From positions 12,738,716 through 12,802,715 of the forward strand of contig JAJEKV010000004.1 of assembly GCA_021234155.1 (NCBI GenBank): DNA of 64,000 bases, in the 5' to 3' direction. The notes under the pieces were generated by a model, which saw nothing but the letters and a program-made list of their open reading frames with translations, did no database searches and was not told where the DNA came from. The stretch's first letter is position 1, and every line of letters begins with the position of its first letter. The position numbers and the translations under genes were made by a program. Positions 9,740 through 20,267 of the stretch are shown piece after piece. The DNA comes from Isoetes taiwanensis (Eukaryota; Streptophyta; Lycopodiopsida; Isoetales; Isoetaceae).

Positions 9740-10240
9740 CACGACGTAATCTAGCAAGTCCGCCAACTTGTTATGATAACATCAACTCACTTGGTGGGAC
9801 TAATTCCGAATTTAATTAACGACAGGGCAACTCTCTAGAATAGCAAAGATGTGTTATATCCTTGATATTCTTTAGGCTTAATTTATAATAATGTCCAGTT
9901 ATCGGCGTTCCTCGATCCATAATTATTTTTTTCCTTTGGTAGATGCCTTGATAACACAGTTTCTTCGGCCCTTGCCATGATTCAATCCATACTACATTCA
10001 TATGCTTTATATTAGACCTTATTCGACGTTATATAAGTAATGTTTTATAAACATAATTCTAATTAACGTTGCCTCTCTCTAGTGTCTAAACCTTGACTCG
10101 TCTCAGTTCCCAGAGAAAGGATCTCTTTGTCGTCCAACCGACTAGGGACTGCCATGCAGCACCCCTCTAGACCATCGGTTTGGATTCCTTTGATCCTACC
10201 ACCCTTCAATATTCCTTCTCATTGGTCTTGTTCCTTTTAT
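9740..10240. other. Left flank of the large element, no gene seen
   Basis: AT-rich sequence without recognisable genes or repeats. A short open frame around 10,127-10,245 runs into the LTR and would continue in the DNA after 62,095. This is the expected look of a pre-insertion site, but I recognise no protein. Confidence 0.4.
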
Positions 10241-10245
10241 GGATC
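10241..10245. repeat. 5-bp target-site duplication, left copy
   Basis: GGATC directly precedes the LTR. The same five bases follow the rightmost LTR at 62,091-62,095. Five bases is the usual duplication length for Ty3/gypsy integrases. Confidence 0.8.
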
Positions 10246-11887
10246 TGTGACGTTCCAGGGGAATATACGCTATATATACGTATATTCCTGGATCCGTCAC
10301 CATACAAGTCTACCAGAGTAGCCTTGTATGCATTGGAAAGTGGCAAGGGGTGCACATCTAAGTTAATTGTTTAACTTAGATAACCTTAGGATAAGACCCA
10401 TTTCCACATGGCCTTATCCTATTGGGCAACCGCCACATGGCCTCATCCTAGTGGTGCCACGTGGCATCCCATGTGGACCCACACCTATATTAGCTCTAAC
10501 CCTAACCCTAGACCCTTTTTCCCTGACCTAGCACCTAAACCCTCATCCACGCGCCCGAAACTCCGTTTCGAGCATCGATCGTCGTAGCCTAGCCTGGAGC
10601 AGCGGCCCCTGGAAGGTGTGTATGATCGTAGAGGGAGCCAGTCTTCGAGCCACGTCGAGGAGCATGGAGACGCCAGGGATGGGAGGAAGCGCTTCTGGAG
10701 GAGGTAGGTTGAGTAGAGTCCATGTTAGTCCATCTGGGAGTTAGCACTCCAGATGGGTTGGTATTTCGTAGCTAGAGTAGAGCCACCCTAGATCCCTTGT
10801 TGAACATCTTGAACCCTAATCTATGAACCCTAACTAATGGTTAGATATGTATGATTAGGTTAAGATGTTCATATGATATTGTTCATGATGATTATGGGAT
10901 GATGGTTGATCATGTTTGTTCCTCTTGTGTTGGGAAGGGGGGTAGAGACCTAGGGCCATATGTAGTATGCTCCTAGTATAGATCCCTTAGTTCCTAGTAG
11001 ATTGCGGCCTGTGCATAGGAACCCACCAGGCTATGGAGGCTATCTTTGTGACTCAGCACTACACAACGGGCTAGAGGCAATGTGGAGGGAGGATCCCCCG
11101 AGGGGGGGCTACGGGGGATCCCATAGTGGGCTAGGCTTATGGCTGGTCACTGCAAGTGTGGGCGGGCATGGGTCCCGGCACCTCCCCGGGCGAAGGTGTT
11201 GCCCCCGCTCTCAAGAGTTGCAAGTGTCAGCTTGGCTCTTGTTTTGGGGGTTCACTGGGTACAATCGTGTGTCGCCACGATTCTCTAGCCGCCCGTGGAG
11301 CCTCTAGACCCGAAGGGGAGATGCAACCCTTCCCACCTCGACGGACCGTGGAGATGCAACCTCGAGTAGTCCCGGATGGGTGATGCCATGGGATTGCGAT
11401 CCGAAGGTTAGAGTCATGCCGAGCCCCGATCTAGCCCATCCGCAAAGTATGCACGTGAGGGGCGGATGGAGTGGTCAACCCTAGCCATTGTCTTATGCCA
11501 GCCCCGCCATTGTTATGACTCGGTGCAGCTTCTATCTTGAGGCCTATCCAAATGGGTCGACTTCCTTTCGTGGCTCGGAGCCACCGTAGGATCTCTCATG
11601 TTTTATGGCATATGATTATGTTCTTTGCATCTATGGATATGCGATTGAGCTACCCTCGAGGTAGCATATTGTATTGTATTGCTAGTTCTCGACGTGGTTA
11701 CGCTCCTCACTGCGGATAGGAGCCCATAGGGGAAGGGCGCGCAAGACACCTTCGTGTCCCCTTCCCGCACTACGGAGGATTCCAGAAGTGCGGGATAGAC
11801 GGAGGGCCTGTGCGGTTGATGAGCCGGACGGGGGATTTCCTGCCGAGTGTACGGCCGGGCGCCGTATGTTTAGCAGGGAGCGTCATA
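10246..11887 (+). repeat. 5' LTR (LTR-A), 1,642 bp
   Basis: It begins TGTGACGTTCCAGG and ends GCGTCATA, where the partner LTR-C reads GCGTCACA, so the terminal CA has changed to TA. The first 55 bases form an inverted repeat. A TATA-like CTATATTAG (about 10,486) precedes a telobox-like CTAACCCTAACCCTAG. From about 10,930 to 11,520 the LTR is GC-rich and runs through short, non-coding open frames. LTR-A has few apparent indels compared with the inner LTR. Confidence 0.9.
10247..10301. repeat. Inverted repeat at the LTR start
   Basis: GTGACGTTCCAGG...AATATACG is mirrored by CGTATATT-CCTGGATCCGTCAC around a TATATATA centre. The arms are about 22 bases. The same design occurs at 5,343-5,394 in the second LTR family and at the starts of the other two LTRs here. 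Confidence 0.8.
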
Positions 11888-11888
11888 A

Positions 11889-11900
11889 TGGTATCAGAGC
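11889..11900 (+). promoter_or_regulatory. Primer-binding site, initiator tRNA-Met
   Basis: TGGTATCAGAGC is the standard plant LTR-retrotransposon primer site, complementary to the 3' end of initiator tRNA-Met. It starts one base after the LTR end. It is the only intact copy in the element because internal region 2 lacks this segment. Confidence 0.9.
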
Positions 11901-12464
11901 GATGTTCTTGGTTGACCAGGAACTAGCACTGACCATAACCTTGAAAGTAGTCTAACAAGCTTATAGGGGTGTGAAATAAAAATTTCCACCATCGAACCTC
12001 GAAAATAAGGGAAAAATTTTTCTCTTAGGTAGTGGGTCCGAAATTAGCTTAAGTGTTAGACGAAGAAATGAATAAGTCGAATTCATCTTCTAGTAAATTG
12101 GTGTGGAAATTATGTATCTGCATCAAATTTCACATAAAATGGGTCGAAGAATCATGCCAATCGGAGACCCGAGTGAAAAATGGCGCGAATCCATAATTAG
12201 CACATCAAACCATTAGGAAATTCGAAAATTTAAAGTAAAATACAAAATTAATACAAAGTTAATATATACATTAATAATTAAATAATTACTAAATATGGTG
12301 TAATTAATAAGGGAGGCTATAATAAATAGGGGTAATTATGGTGGGAGAATATTCCTAGGGACCCTCCTTTTTAAATATCTGACACCTCATTCTCTCTCTC
12401 CAACCCTTCACCTTCACCTCTCTCTTGATCAGCCTTACGTCACCCATTTCTTGAACCACAAGAC
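11901..12464 (+). promoter_or_regulatory. AT-rich leader with a possible promoter for the histone-like gene
   Basis: The leader becomes very AT-rich after 12,200. TATA-like words stand at about 12,314-12,325 (TATAATAAATAG) and 12,368-12,377 (TTTTTAAATA). A CT-rich stretch (CTCTCTCTCC, about 12,390-12,425) follows, 40-75 bases before the histone-like ATG. Such CT-rich leaders are common in plant genes. Whether this is a captured promoter or part of the retrotransposon leader is unclear. Confidence 0.4.
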
Positions 12465-13565
12465 ATGGCACGCACCAAGCAAACCTACAGGAAGACTGGC
12501 CCTAGGCCCACCCTCTCCATGGCGCAGTAAAGGGCGGCATGTCAAGAAGGTCCCCGGTAGCACCTTCGACCGGGCTGTAAGAGGAGGAGCTTCCTCTCCA
12601 AAGAGCAGCGGCGACACCTATCATGACGCCGAAGAGGACGCACCTAGCACCAGCAGCAGCTCCTCATCGGCGGGTACCCAGAGAACCGGCGAGTCCCGCC
12701 ACTTTGGGCCCTCGACGGACACCGAGGTCGAGGAACAGGTTGAAGAACAGTGGGCGGGCAGCAAATAAAGAAAGCACTCAAACAGGAGGCAGGCCCTTCA
12801 AAGACCTAAGAAGAAGGGCAAGGAAAAAGCTGGCGGAGTGGCCTAAGAGAAGGCGCTAGGAAGAAGAGGGAGCGAGAAGGAGCTCAGCGCGTGAGAGAAG
12901 GACAAGAGAAGAAACGACCGCCTCAAGGACCGGCTGCTATTGAAGAGCCTCGTGAAGAGGAGGAGGCCCGGGAAGGGGAGACGGCGAGGAGGAGGAGGAG
13001 CAAAGATCGATTCCCGACGCCAGCCACCCTACCCTAAGTGGGCCGTGAACCACCAAAAGTGGTGAAGAAGCGAAGGTAGGGGGGCATTCAAGGCCCGACA
13101 GGATCGCTAATTCAAGCGTAAAAATGGCGCATACAAGGAGGTACCTCCATCGCTGGACGAGGTACAACGATTGGTATTGCCGCCAAGAGGTGCAACTGGG
13201 TCGCGGAGGGCGGCAGGTCAAGAAAAATCAGCCGGCCACCCCCCACCTAGACCGAAAACTCCAAAAGGGTTCACCACGGGCCAACAGCAGTGTACGCCTG
13301 GTATTTAGGAGATAAAGCACTTCCAAATGTGCACAAATCTCCTCATAAGGAAGGCTCTCGAAATCCTCCTTAGGGAAGTCATGCAGAGTTCCTGACCGAT
13401 TATAAGATCACCCCTCTAACATCCCGGGCCCTGCAAGAGGCTGCTGAAGCAGAGCTGGTGCAGCTCTTTGAGGAAGGGAATCTCTGTGCCATCCATGCTA
13501 AGAGAGTCACCCTTACGCCAAAGGACATTCACTTAGCACGGAGGATCCGCAGGGAGAGGCCCTAG
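12465..13565 (+). CDS. Histone H3 variant-like protein (CENH3-like) inside the retrotransposon, frame-broken
   Basis: The N-terminus reads [12 protein letters not shown], matching the H3 tail over the first six residues plus R8 and K9. The C-terminus is a clear H3 histone fold: EIKHFQ..TNLLI (about 13,315-13,350), [46 protein letters not shown] and a TAG at 13,563. KHFQ..TNLLI and the Thr before the alpha-2 helix resemble plant centromeric H3. Loop 1 has canonical H3 length. Between tail and fold lie about 230 residues of charged, Ser-rich, Pro-rich linker ([32 protein letters not shown]), so the protein is more than twice normal H3 length. As written, stops or shifts occur near 12,528, 12,766, 13,035, 13,311 and 13,386. 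The last sits in a CAG and looks like a missing base. There are no evident introns. Confidence 0.85.
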
Positions 13566-13802
13566 GCCTCAAATTTTGTAAATTTTGTTATAAAAGTAAA
13601 ATTGCCATGTAATTGTGCTTCTTGTTAATATAAAAGTATTTCCCTCTGTAATTAGGAAAAAAATGTTGTATGCTTGAAATTTAGGAAATAGAACCTAATT
13701 GTAGTAGAATTCTTCATAGCACTCTCAGAAATATCTTAGAAATCATGACTACAACAAAATTTTGGCAAAAAAAATCATCAAAAAAGCAAAAATTTGGGCC
13801 AA
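13566..13802 (+). other. 3' region of the histone-like gene
   Basis: AT-rich non-coding sequence with several AATATAAAA-type poly(A)-signal-like words (about 13,628-13,645), as expected of a plant 3' UTR. It leads into the GC-rich hairpin. No other feature seen. Confidence 0.4.
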
Positions 13803-13868
13803 CCGGGTGAGACCGCGCCAATGGCTTCTGCGTCCCCGACGCGGGCGCGTTCCGCGCGGACTCACCCG
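13803..13868. repeat. GC-rich hairpin repeat, copy 1
   Basis: CCGGGTGAGACCGCGCC is mirrored by GCGCGGACTCACCCG around a CG-rich centre, giving a strong 66-base hairpin. Related copies stand at 30,361-30,426 and 52,689-52,755. Flanking bases (GGCCAA before, an AATTAGCCA block after) are also shared, so the repeat unit is about 150 bp. Confidence 0.75.
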
Positions 13869-14670
13869 ACTGCCCCCAAAAACATGCTTTTAGATGTCAG
13901 TTCTGCTCAAAATAAGTTGCTAGTTAGTTAGAATCGGCCCAATTAGCCATGTTACACAAGGCGCCCAAAAATTTAACCATTATAAATAACCACTACAAAA
14001 CCACTATGATAGTGGTTTTCTGAGCAAAAATACTTTTTCTCAATAAAATCCACATATTGAAGTGGTTTTTAAAATGTGAATGTGGTTTTATATGCTAGTT
14101 TATACTGTAATATGGTTATTTCAAAGTGATAAAGGTTTTTATCAAGTTTTTTGGTACTGATTTGACATGTCATGGTGGTTAATCATGCAGTTTGCAACAT
14201 TGAGAGTAAGAAAGGGATGTTTACTAGTTTTTTAATATGTGTAGATGGTTTTGAGAGCGGATTTAACTGGTAATACTTCAAGGTTTTTTATATAGTTTGA
14301 TAACATGTTTTTGTTTGTGGTTTTTCATCCTAGTTTTGCAAGAAAACACGACATGCCAAAATGTTAGTGTTTTTTTACTATAAATACTTTAATGGTTCTA
14401 GACATAGCATTTTTTATGTGAGGTTTTCCATAGTAATTTCTAAGCTAACATGACTTGTCAAATTGTTACTAGTTTTTTAATATGGTTTGTTGATTGACTT
14501 TTGCAATTTCTTATTCACAAAAGAATGCTAGTGGTTTTTGTCATGGAACATTTAAATCATTGTGTGGTTTTATATCTACTTTCCTAAGTTATTATGACTT
14601 TAAATTACTTGTGGTTTTTAACATGGTTTTGCTGGTCAATCTTCGCAAGATGGAAGCTAACGTAGTCTAT

Positions 14671-14678
14671 ATAGTCAA
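14671..14678. repeat. hAT target-site duplication, left copy
   Basis: ATAGTCAA precedes the terminal repeat. The identical 8 bases follow the other end at 25,042-25,049. Eight bases is the hAT superfamily length. Confidence 0.9.
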
Positions 14679-14799
14679 CAGGGATAGGTTCAATACGCTG
14701 TACGTTTTATACGGAATACGTATGAATTGAATGATACGGCACAAATTTGCCGTGATAAAACGCAAAAAAAATACCTGGCGGAAAACAATTCCGGGGCCG

Positions 14800-15060
14800 T
14801 AAAAATTTTCAGACGCCGAAAAGCAACAAAACCGCTGCGACGCTGAAAAATTTTCACAGACGCTGAAGATTACAGCTTCAGCGACGCTGAAACCAATTTT
14901 TTTCGCAGACGCCAAAAATGCACGCCCGCCAGTCGCCGAATTTTTTTGCGTCAGCTGCTGATTAAGAGTTTTTCGCAGACGCGAAATAATTTGAACTTCG
15001 TCACGCCAAACATAATCTTCAGCGTCTGTGAAAAATATTTTCAGCAGACGCTTTTTGTTC
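14800..15060. repeat. hAT left subterminal repeats
   Basis: CAGACGC and GACGCTGAA words recur at least five times in 260 bases (for example about 14,811, 14,861, 14,900, 14,975, 15,042). Matching clusters stand at 24,690-24,930. Such arrays are transposase-binding sites in other hAT elements. A long minus-strand open frame across them is fortuitous. Confidence 0.6.
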
Positions 15061-15494
15061 CTTTCGCGACGACGAAAATTTTCTAAGCCGTTTTGCCCGT
15101 TTACTAAGCAAAAAATATTTGCGCCAATCGCTTGACCCGTTTTGTGGCAATCAAGTAATAGTATATATAAGAAAACGTGATTAGCCCTAGAATTCACCTC
15201 GAACGTTGACCGCCAAAGTTGAGTCAAAATACTCCTTGGAAACGGTTTGCCTTTGAGGTGTCGCTTTTTGAAATCCGCGACGACGTTGGATACCGAACGT
15301 GAGTTTACTCCGGCCCCGTGGTTTCCAGCCTTGGGTTGGCATCCGCTTCCGTAGAATATCCTATAGGGTCCTGTTCAACCCCCTTGATTCTTTCGCGATC
15401 GGAACGCCGACGAACATATGCATTGTGAGCTTGCCCCTTTGCATATATACGCCTTCCTTTAGTTCGTGGTAATCAAGGAGTCGATTAAGAGACA

Positions 15495-18071
15495 TTGTCA
15501 CCGGTCCGAGCAATGGTGGCTACCGGTCATGCATCTACCGAGGTGCAGTGCAGCGGTCATGCATCTACCTCTAGAGGTGCGAGGATCGCGGTGCCTGTTC
15601 GCAGGCCACGGACCGCAACTCGCACATGGTCGCCAACTGGAGTTGCGGGTCGGAAAGAGGCCCGAATGGGAGTTTGTGAAAGAGTTTGGCGCAAAATGAG
15701 TGGGAATGTGTGTTTTGTGGATACACATCGGTAAATGGTTCTGCAACAAGAATTCGAAGCACATCTTACGTGAACGACGACGCCTGTCGCGAACTTGTAC
15801 CGCAGACCGGCCGACTTGCGAAAGGATGCCATCGAGATTGTCTCGACCGATGGGATACGCAAAACGTAAGAATAATATGAGAAAAGACGAAGTTACTTAA
15901 TACTCAAGAGCGGGGCCGGGCGTATGTAAGGCATTTAAGATAACTATACCACCGCTGGGGACAAAGATACCGATCGAGGGCTGACTAGGGTCAATAGGTA
16001 CAAGCACGGAGAACAGAGAATGATAGAGACAATTGAAATAGTGGAAAGACGGTGATCGGCAAATGAGGGTTGATCATTGCTTAACATCGAAAGCAATTGA
16101 AGAAGACACAACCAAGGTTGTAGAGGCATTTTTATATGCTTTGCGTCTCCACATATTCTCCGAGCATAAAGCAATGAAAGAAGCCTTCCAAGAAGTTGCC
16201 AAAAGCAGGACCGGGCTTTTAGATCGCCTTCATACAAGCATGCCAACAATAAGATGGTTGATGAAATACATGGAAAAATGGTTGAGAGGGTGGAGATGAA
16301 GTTGTGTCGCAGACCCTGGCCCAGCTTCATTAGTGATCATGGTTGGAGCAATGTAAACAAGGACCATCTTATTAATTTCATGATCGTGGTATCCGTGGGG
16401 TGAAGTATTTTGAAAACCGTAGAAACCAAAACCCACCAAGTGACCGGAGATTGGATTTTTCGTAAAACAAAGGCCGCGTGATAGAGAGTTTTGGACCGAA
16501 GAGAATATTTCAAGTTGTAATGGATAACGCGTCTAATTGCAAGCTAGCGGGTCAATTACCGAGGTCAATTTCCGTGGTTGCATGCTACTAGTTGCCAATG
16601 CCATTGCCCTCCAACCTATTGTCGAAGGACCGGTTCTCACAAAGACACGCGGTTCAAAGATCCCATTCGTAAAGCGCCACGGCTTGTAAAATTCATCACA
16701 AAGAAGCCGCAATTTATGCCATTTACAAGTCATTAAGGCCGAAGAGCCTAGCACTCATGAATCCCGGCAAACTCGGTTTGGTTCCAATTATATCCGCCTT
16801 GAAAGAGTGCTGAAGTGTCGTGATTGGATTATCTCAACCTTTAATCATACGTAGTTTTTGATTGGGAAAGAAGGCGAAAAGGGAAAAATGCCGCCAAACA
16901 CCGACAAGAAGTCACCGCCCTTCGAGAAATGCTTGGGCTGGAGACATTTTGGAAAGGTGTAAAAATGTTGTGAGGTGCATGCAACCCGCTTGTCATGCCA
17001 TCAAAACCCTTGATTCTTCGAAGGCAAGCAATCGGAAAGGTCTGGAGGTGTTGGCACTCCATTCAATCCTTCCTAGAACGTGATGGTCCCAATGCGCCAT
17101 TTGACAATGCTAAGCGCGCAAAAGACTACTCGAGAGACTTCAATGAACGATGGAAGAAGTCATACAGTGATCTTCATGGCGCCGCGATGCCTTAGACCCA
17201 CACAACCACCATATGGACCAGCATACACGATAAAGAAGTGATGGGGTCGTTGAAGAAGGTTGCAAAAATGTTCTATCCCAACAGCTTGGACTACAAGCTT
17301 TTCATTGCCGAAGTTAACCAATACCGTAACCCGAAAGTGGAAGGTGGGCGATGAAGAGCTTCACGACGACCGGAGAGTCATAAGAAGGAACCAAATATGG
17401 AATCATATGCATGGTGGCAAGCCCATGGGCAAGTTATCGATACCTTGCGTGCAATTGCAATGACTATCCTCTTTTGGTATCTTCCAATAGTGCAAGTGAG
17501 AGGAATTGAGTGCCTATAAGTACATACACAAATGTCACCCGCAATCGCTTGCTACATAAGAAGGCGACAAACTTGTATACAACTTCAAACCGGGCGGCTA
17601 TTGAATCGTAATGCTGGTACATCCGCAATCGATAAGCTACGCTTTCCTTTCATGGATGCAGATTCCGGCGGGAAGAGGACAAACTTCAAGACAGTTGAGG
17701 ACGAGATGCTTGCAATAAATGCCGCAAGCCATGTTGATGAAGACATTCAACGTACCCACTTCATTGATGACGGCGATGATATAGACCAAGCCATATTCTC
17801 GCACGGATCAGCCGGTGGCCGAGGATACCGAGGAGTCTGATACGTAAAGGCCGTGTTCGAAAGCAATGCAGCTTGATGACGGATCGGGCTTACGTGATCC
17901 AATGGACTCACCTTTGGCGCTTTACCTTGACAAACGAGAACGGGCTAGGAAAAACATCGCCTCGAGGACGTTTCACTAAAGGAAAGGGTCATCGGAGGTT
18001 GAACCTAGGTTCCCAAAGAAGAAGAGGATGGAACCGCAAATGATGAAATCGATGAAGAAGGCGCCGCCTAG
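15495..18071 (+). CDS. hAT transposase, BED finger to dimerisation domain, frame-broken
   Basis: Near 15,690-15,790 a BED-type zinc finger is visible: WECVFCGYT, then ATRIR and a downstream His. The DDE-fold region shows VVMDNASN..LAGQL at about 16,517-16,560, then RFGSNYI.LERVLKCRD near 16,770-16,825, and KRAKDYSR.FNERWKKSY near 17,112-17,170. The C-terminal hAT dimerisation motif SASERN.SAYKYIH and RNRLLHKKA is at about 17,480-17,565. The frame ends EIDEEGAA with TAG at 18,069. Frame shifts are frequent and mostly coincide with CAG/CTG sites. The start is uncertain; ATGs near 15,495-15,520 lead into the finger. AATAAA-like words follow near 18,148. Confidence 0.85.
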
Positions 18072-18199
18072 AAAAATGATGTGATGAGTATCTTCACCGT
18101 TGTAATTGGTCTTGAGGATTTTCATACTATTGTAACCGCCCCCGCACTAATAAAAAAAGAAGTTTTTGGTTATAATTTTTGTCACAAATGTTTCGTTAA

Positions 18200-19650
18200 T
18201 GTATGATAGTTCTTTCTATGTTTCTTTCTATGTTTCTTTCATGTGTAACCGCGTTGTTTCAAAACCTTCGTTGGATCGGACCCGCCTCGACCTCCGTTGT
18301 TGCTTGCCTCTTCGCGCATGCCGAGAATCTTGCTGATGAGAAGTAATCTACGCATGCTTAAGGGCCAAACAGCCTCGACCAGCCCTAACGAATCCCGATC
18401 CATCGGAAGGTTCACAAGGTACTTCGGCACCCAAGTCGGAATAACTTCTGGTATGCCAAATTGGGCTTTGAATGTTATTCGGACCTATAATTGTGACTTA
18501 TTCCCTCCTGGCGGCACATGCTCAATACCCAAATAGGTTTGCATGGCATGTGCCACCCAAAGGAATGGAGGTACAAATTATAGGTCCCGATGGCATCCAA
18601 ATGGCGATTTGGCAACCATTCAAGAGGATCACGCCCAGGCCAGGATGAAAGAGACTGAGTAGTTACAAGAACAATGGAACTTCCCAACCCTTTGCCCAAA
18701 GAGGAGGGAAAGAAAGATTTCATCAATCACCCATCCAATTAACCCAAGGATCTTTGAACAATGGAACTTAGCATGTAAACTAAGCTACATTGCCCAAAGA
18801 GGAGGGGAAAGAAAGATTGGGAAGTCTCGATGCTTGAACTCATCAATCAACGACATCTAATGAACCCACGTAATCGCAAGCTCCTTCTACGTAAGTCTAT
18901 TGTTTCGCCATGGAGAATAAGTCTATATTGTTTGCCCGACAACCATTCAAGAGGGTTGGCGCCGTTGGCTTACTTCCTTTTCGAAGTTTCATTGATCTAA
19001 TTCGGCCACCGAAAGTGAGCGATGTCATCCTAGGGGCAAATTAGATACACAAAACGTAAAACTAAGGAGACTAAGCCGGGTGAGCGAAGTTGGAAGACAC
19101 TTCCGGTATGCCAAATTGGGCTTTGAATGCTATCCGACCTATAATCTGTACTTTATTCCTCCGGGTGGCACATCGCGCGAATACCCAAATGGGTTTGCAT
19201 GGCATGTGCCACCCAAAGGAATGGAGGTACAAATTATAGGTCCGTGATGGCATCCAAATGGCGATTTGGCGCATTAAAAGTTAACGGACGCCCTCCAATT
19301 TCAAGTCATAGTGATGCTCAAGGTTCTCCATCAATAGAAGGAGTTAGGATGTTCCATGATTTGGTGCCTAACAGCCACCGTGATAGATGGACAACGCCTG
19401 TGCACCACTTTGGCTTGAAATTAGAGTGCGCCTCACCTCGACCTCGAGAGACTGGTTCCGTGCATCGAGATCGCCCCACCTTCTTTCCCCGGTCTTTGGA
19501 CAATGGAACTTAGCATGTAAACTAAGCTACATTGCCCAAAGAGCCGGGGAAAGAAAAACGGGAAGTCTCGATGCTTGAATTCAGAGTCAAAGCTTGCTTC
19601 AATCACTAACATCTAATGAACACACGTAATCGCAAGCAACCACTAGGCCT
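18200..19650. repeat. Imperfect 700-bp duplication inside the hAT
   Basis: The block around 18,434-18,885 recurs at about 19,105-19,635. Shared phrases are GGTATGCCAAATTGGGCTTT, TGGCATGTGCCACCCAAAGG, CAATGGAACTTAGCATG and GGGAAGTCTCGATGCTTGAA. One plus-strand frame gives GFAWHVPPKGMEVQIIG in both copies, which hints at a duplicated coding module. Stops interrupt it and I recognise no domain. A shorter echo lies near 20,040-20,110. Confidence 0.6.
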
Positions 19651-20267
19651 TATATCCTCCGTGGCCACAATAAAATAGAGTACTCAAAAACCTTGTAACC
19701 CTCCTCTAGAACGAACGATTTCTGCCCGGATTCCCATTTTGCGCCTTTGTGTAATATAACCTAGCAAAGTATCTAAGATACATTGACACAGAGACACGCA
19801 AAAGAGAGTGAGAGCAAAGCTCGCCCTTCTAAAGGAGGTAACAAGAATTCGAGAAGTCTATATTGTTTGCCATCGAGAATATAAGGCCCGTGACTTTGAC
19901 AACCATTCAAAAGGGTGAGCGATGTCATCCTAGGGGCAAATTAGATATAAAACATCCTGACCAAACCAAGGAGACTTCGGCTACAACAGTGAGCCAAAGT
20001 GACCACTAGGACAAACAAAAAGAGACTAAGCCGGGATAAAAGAGATTGGGAAGTCTCAATGCCTTTACTCGTCAAAACGTAAAACGAAAGAGCGATTTGG
20101 AAGTCTCGATGCTTTTACTATGAGCACTACTCGATCCTTTGATAACATCATTACACCTTGTTTGAAATAACGCCATTATACCCGCCATTCACAAAATGAT
20201 ACAGTCAAAATTTGGCATGTCTAAAAATGTAATATCTCATTTTCATTGGTCATTTGGATCAATATAA

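Noticed and set aside
10490-10516. Telomeric repeat CTAACCCTAACCCTAG in the LTRs
   Set aside because: Only about two and a half units, not the plant TTTAGGG array. It is better read as a telobox-like promoter word.
14667-15227. 186-codon minus-strand frame at the left end of the hAT
   Set aside because: It is made of the subterminal CAGACGC repeats, includes the terminal repeat and has no counterpart frame at the right end.
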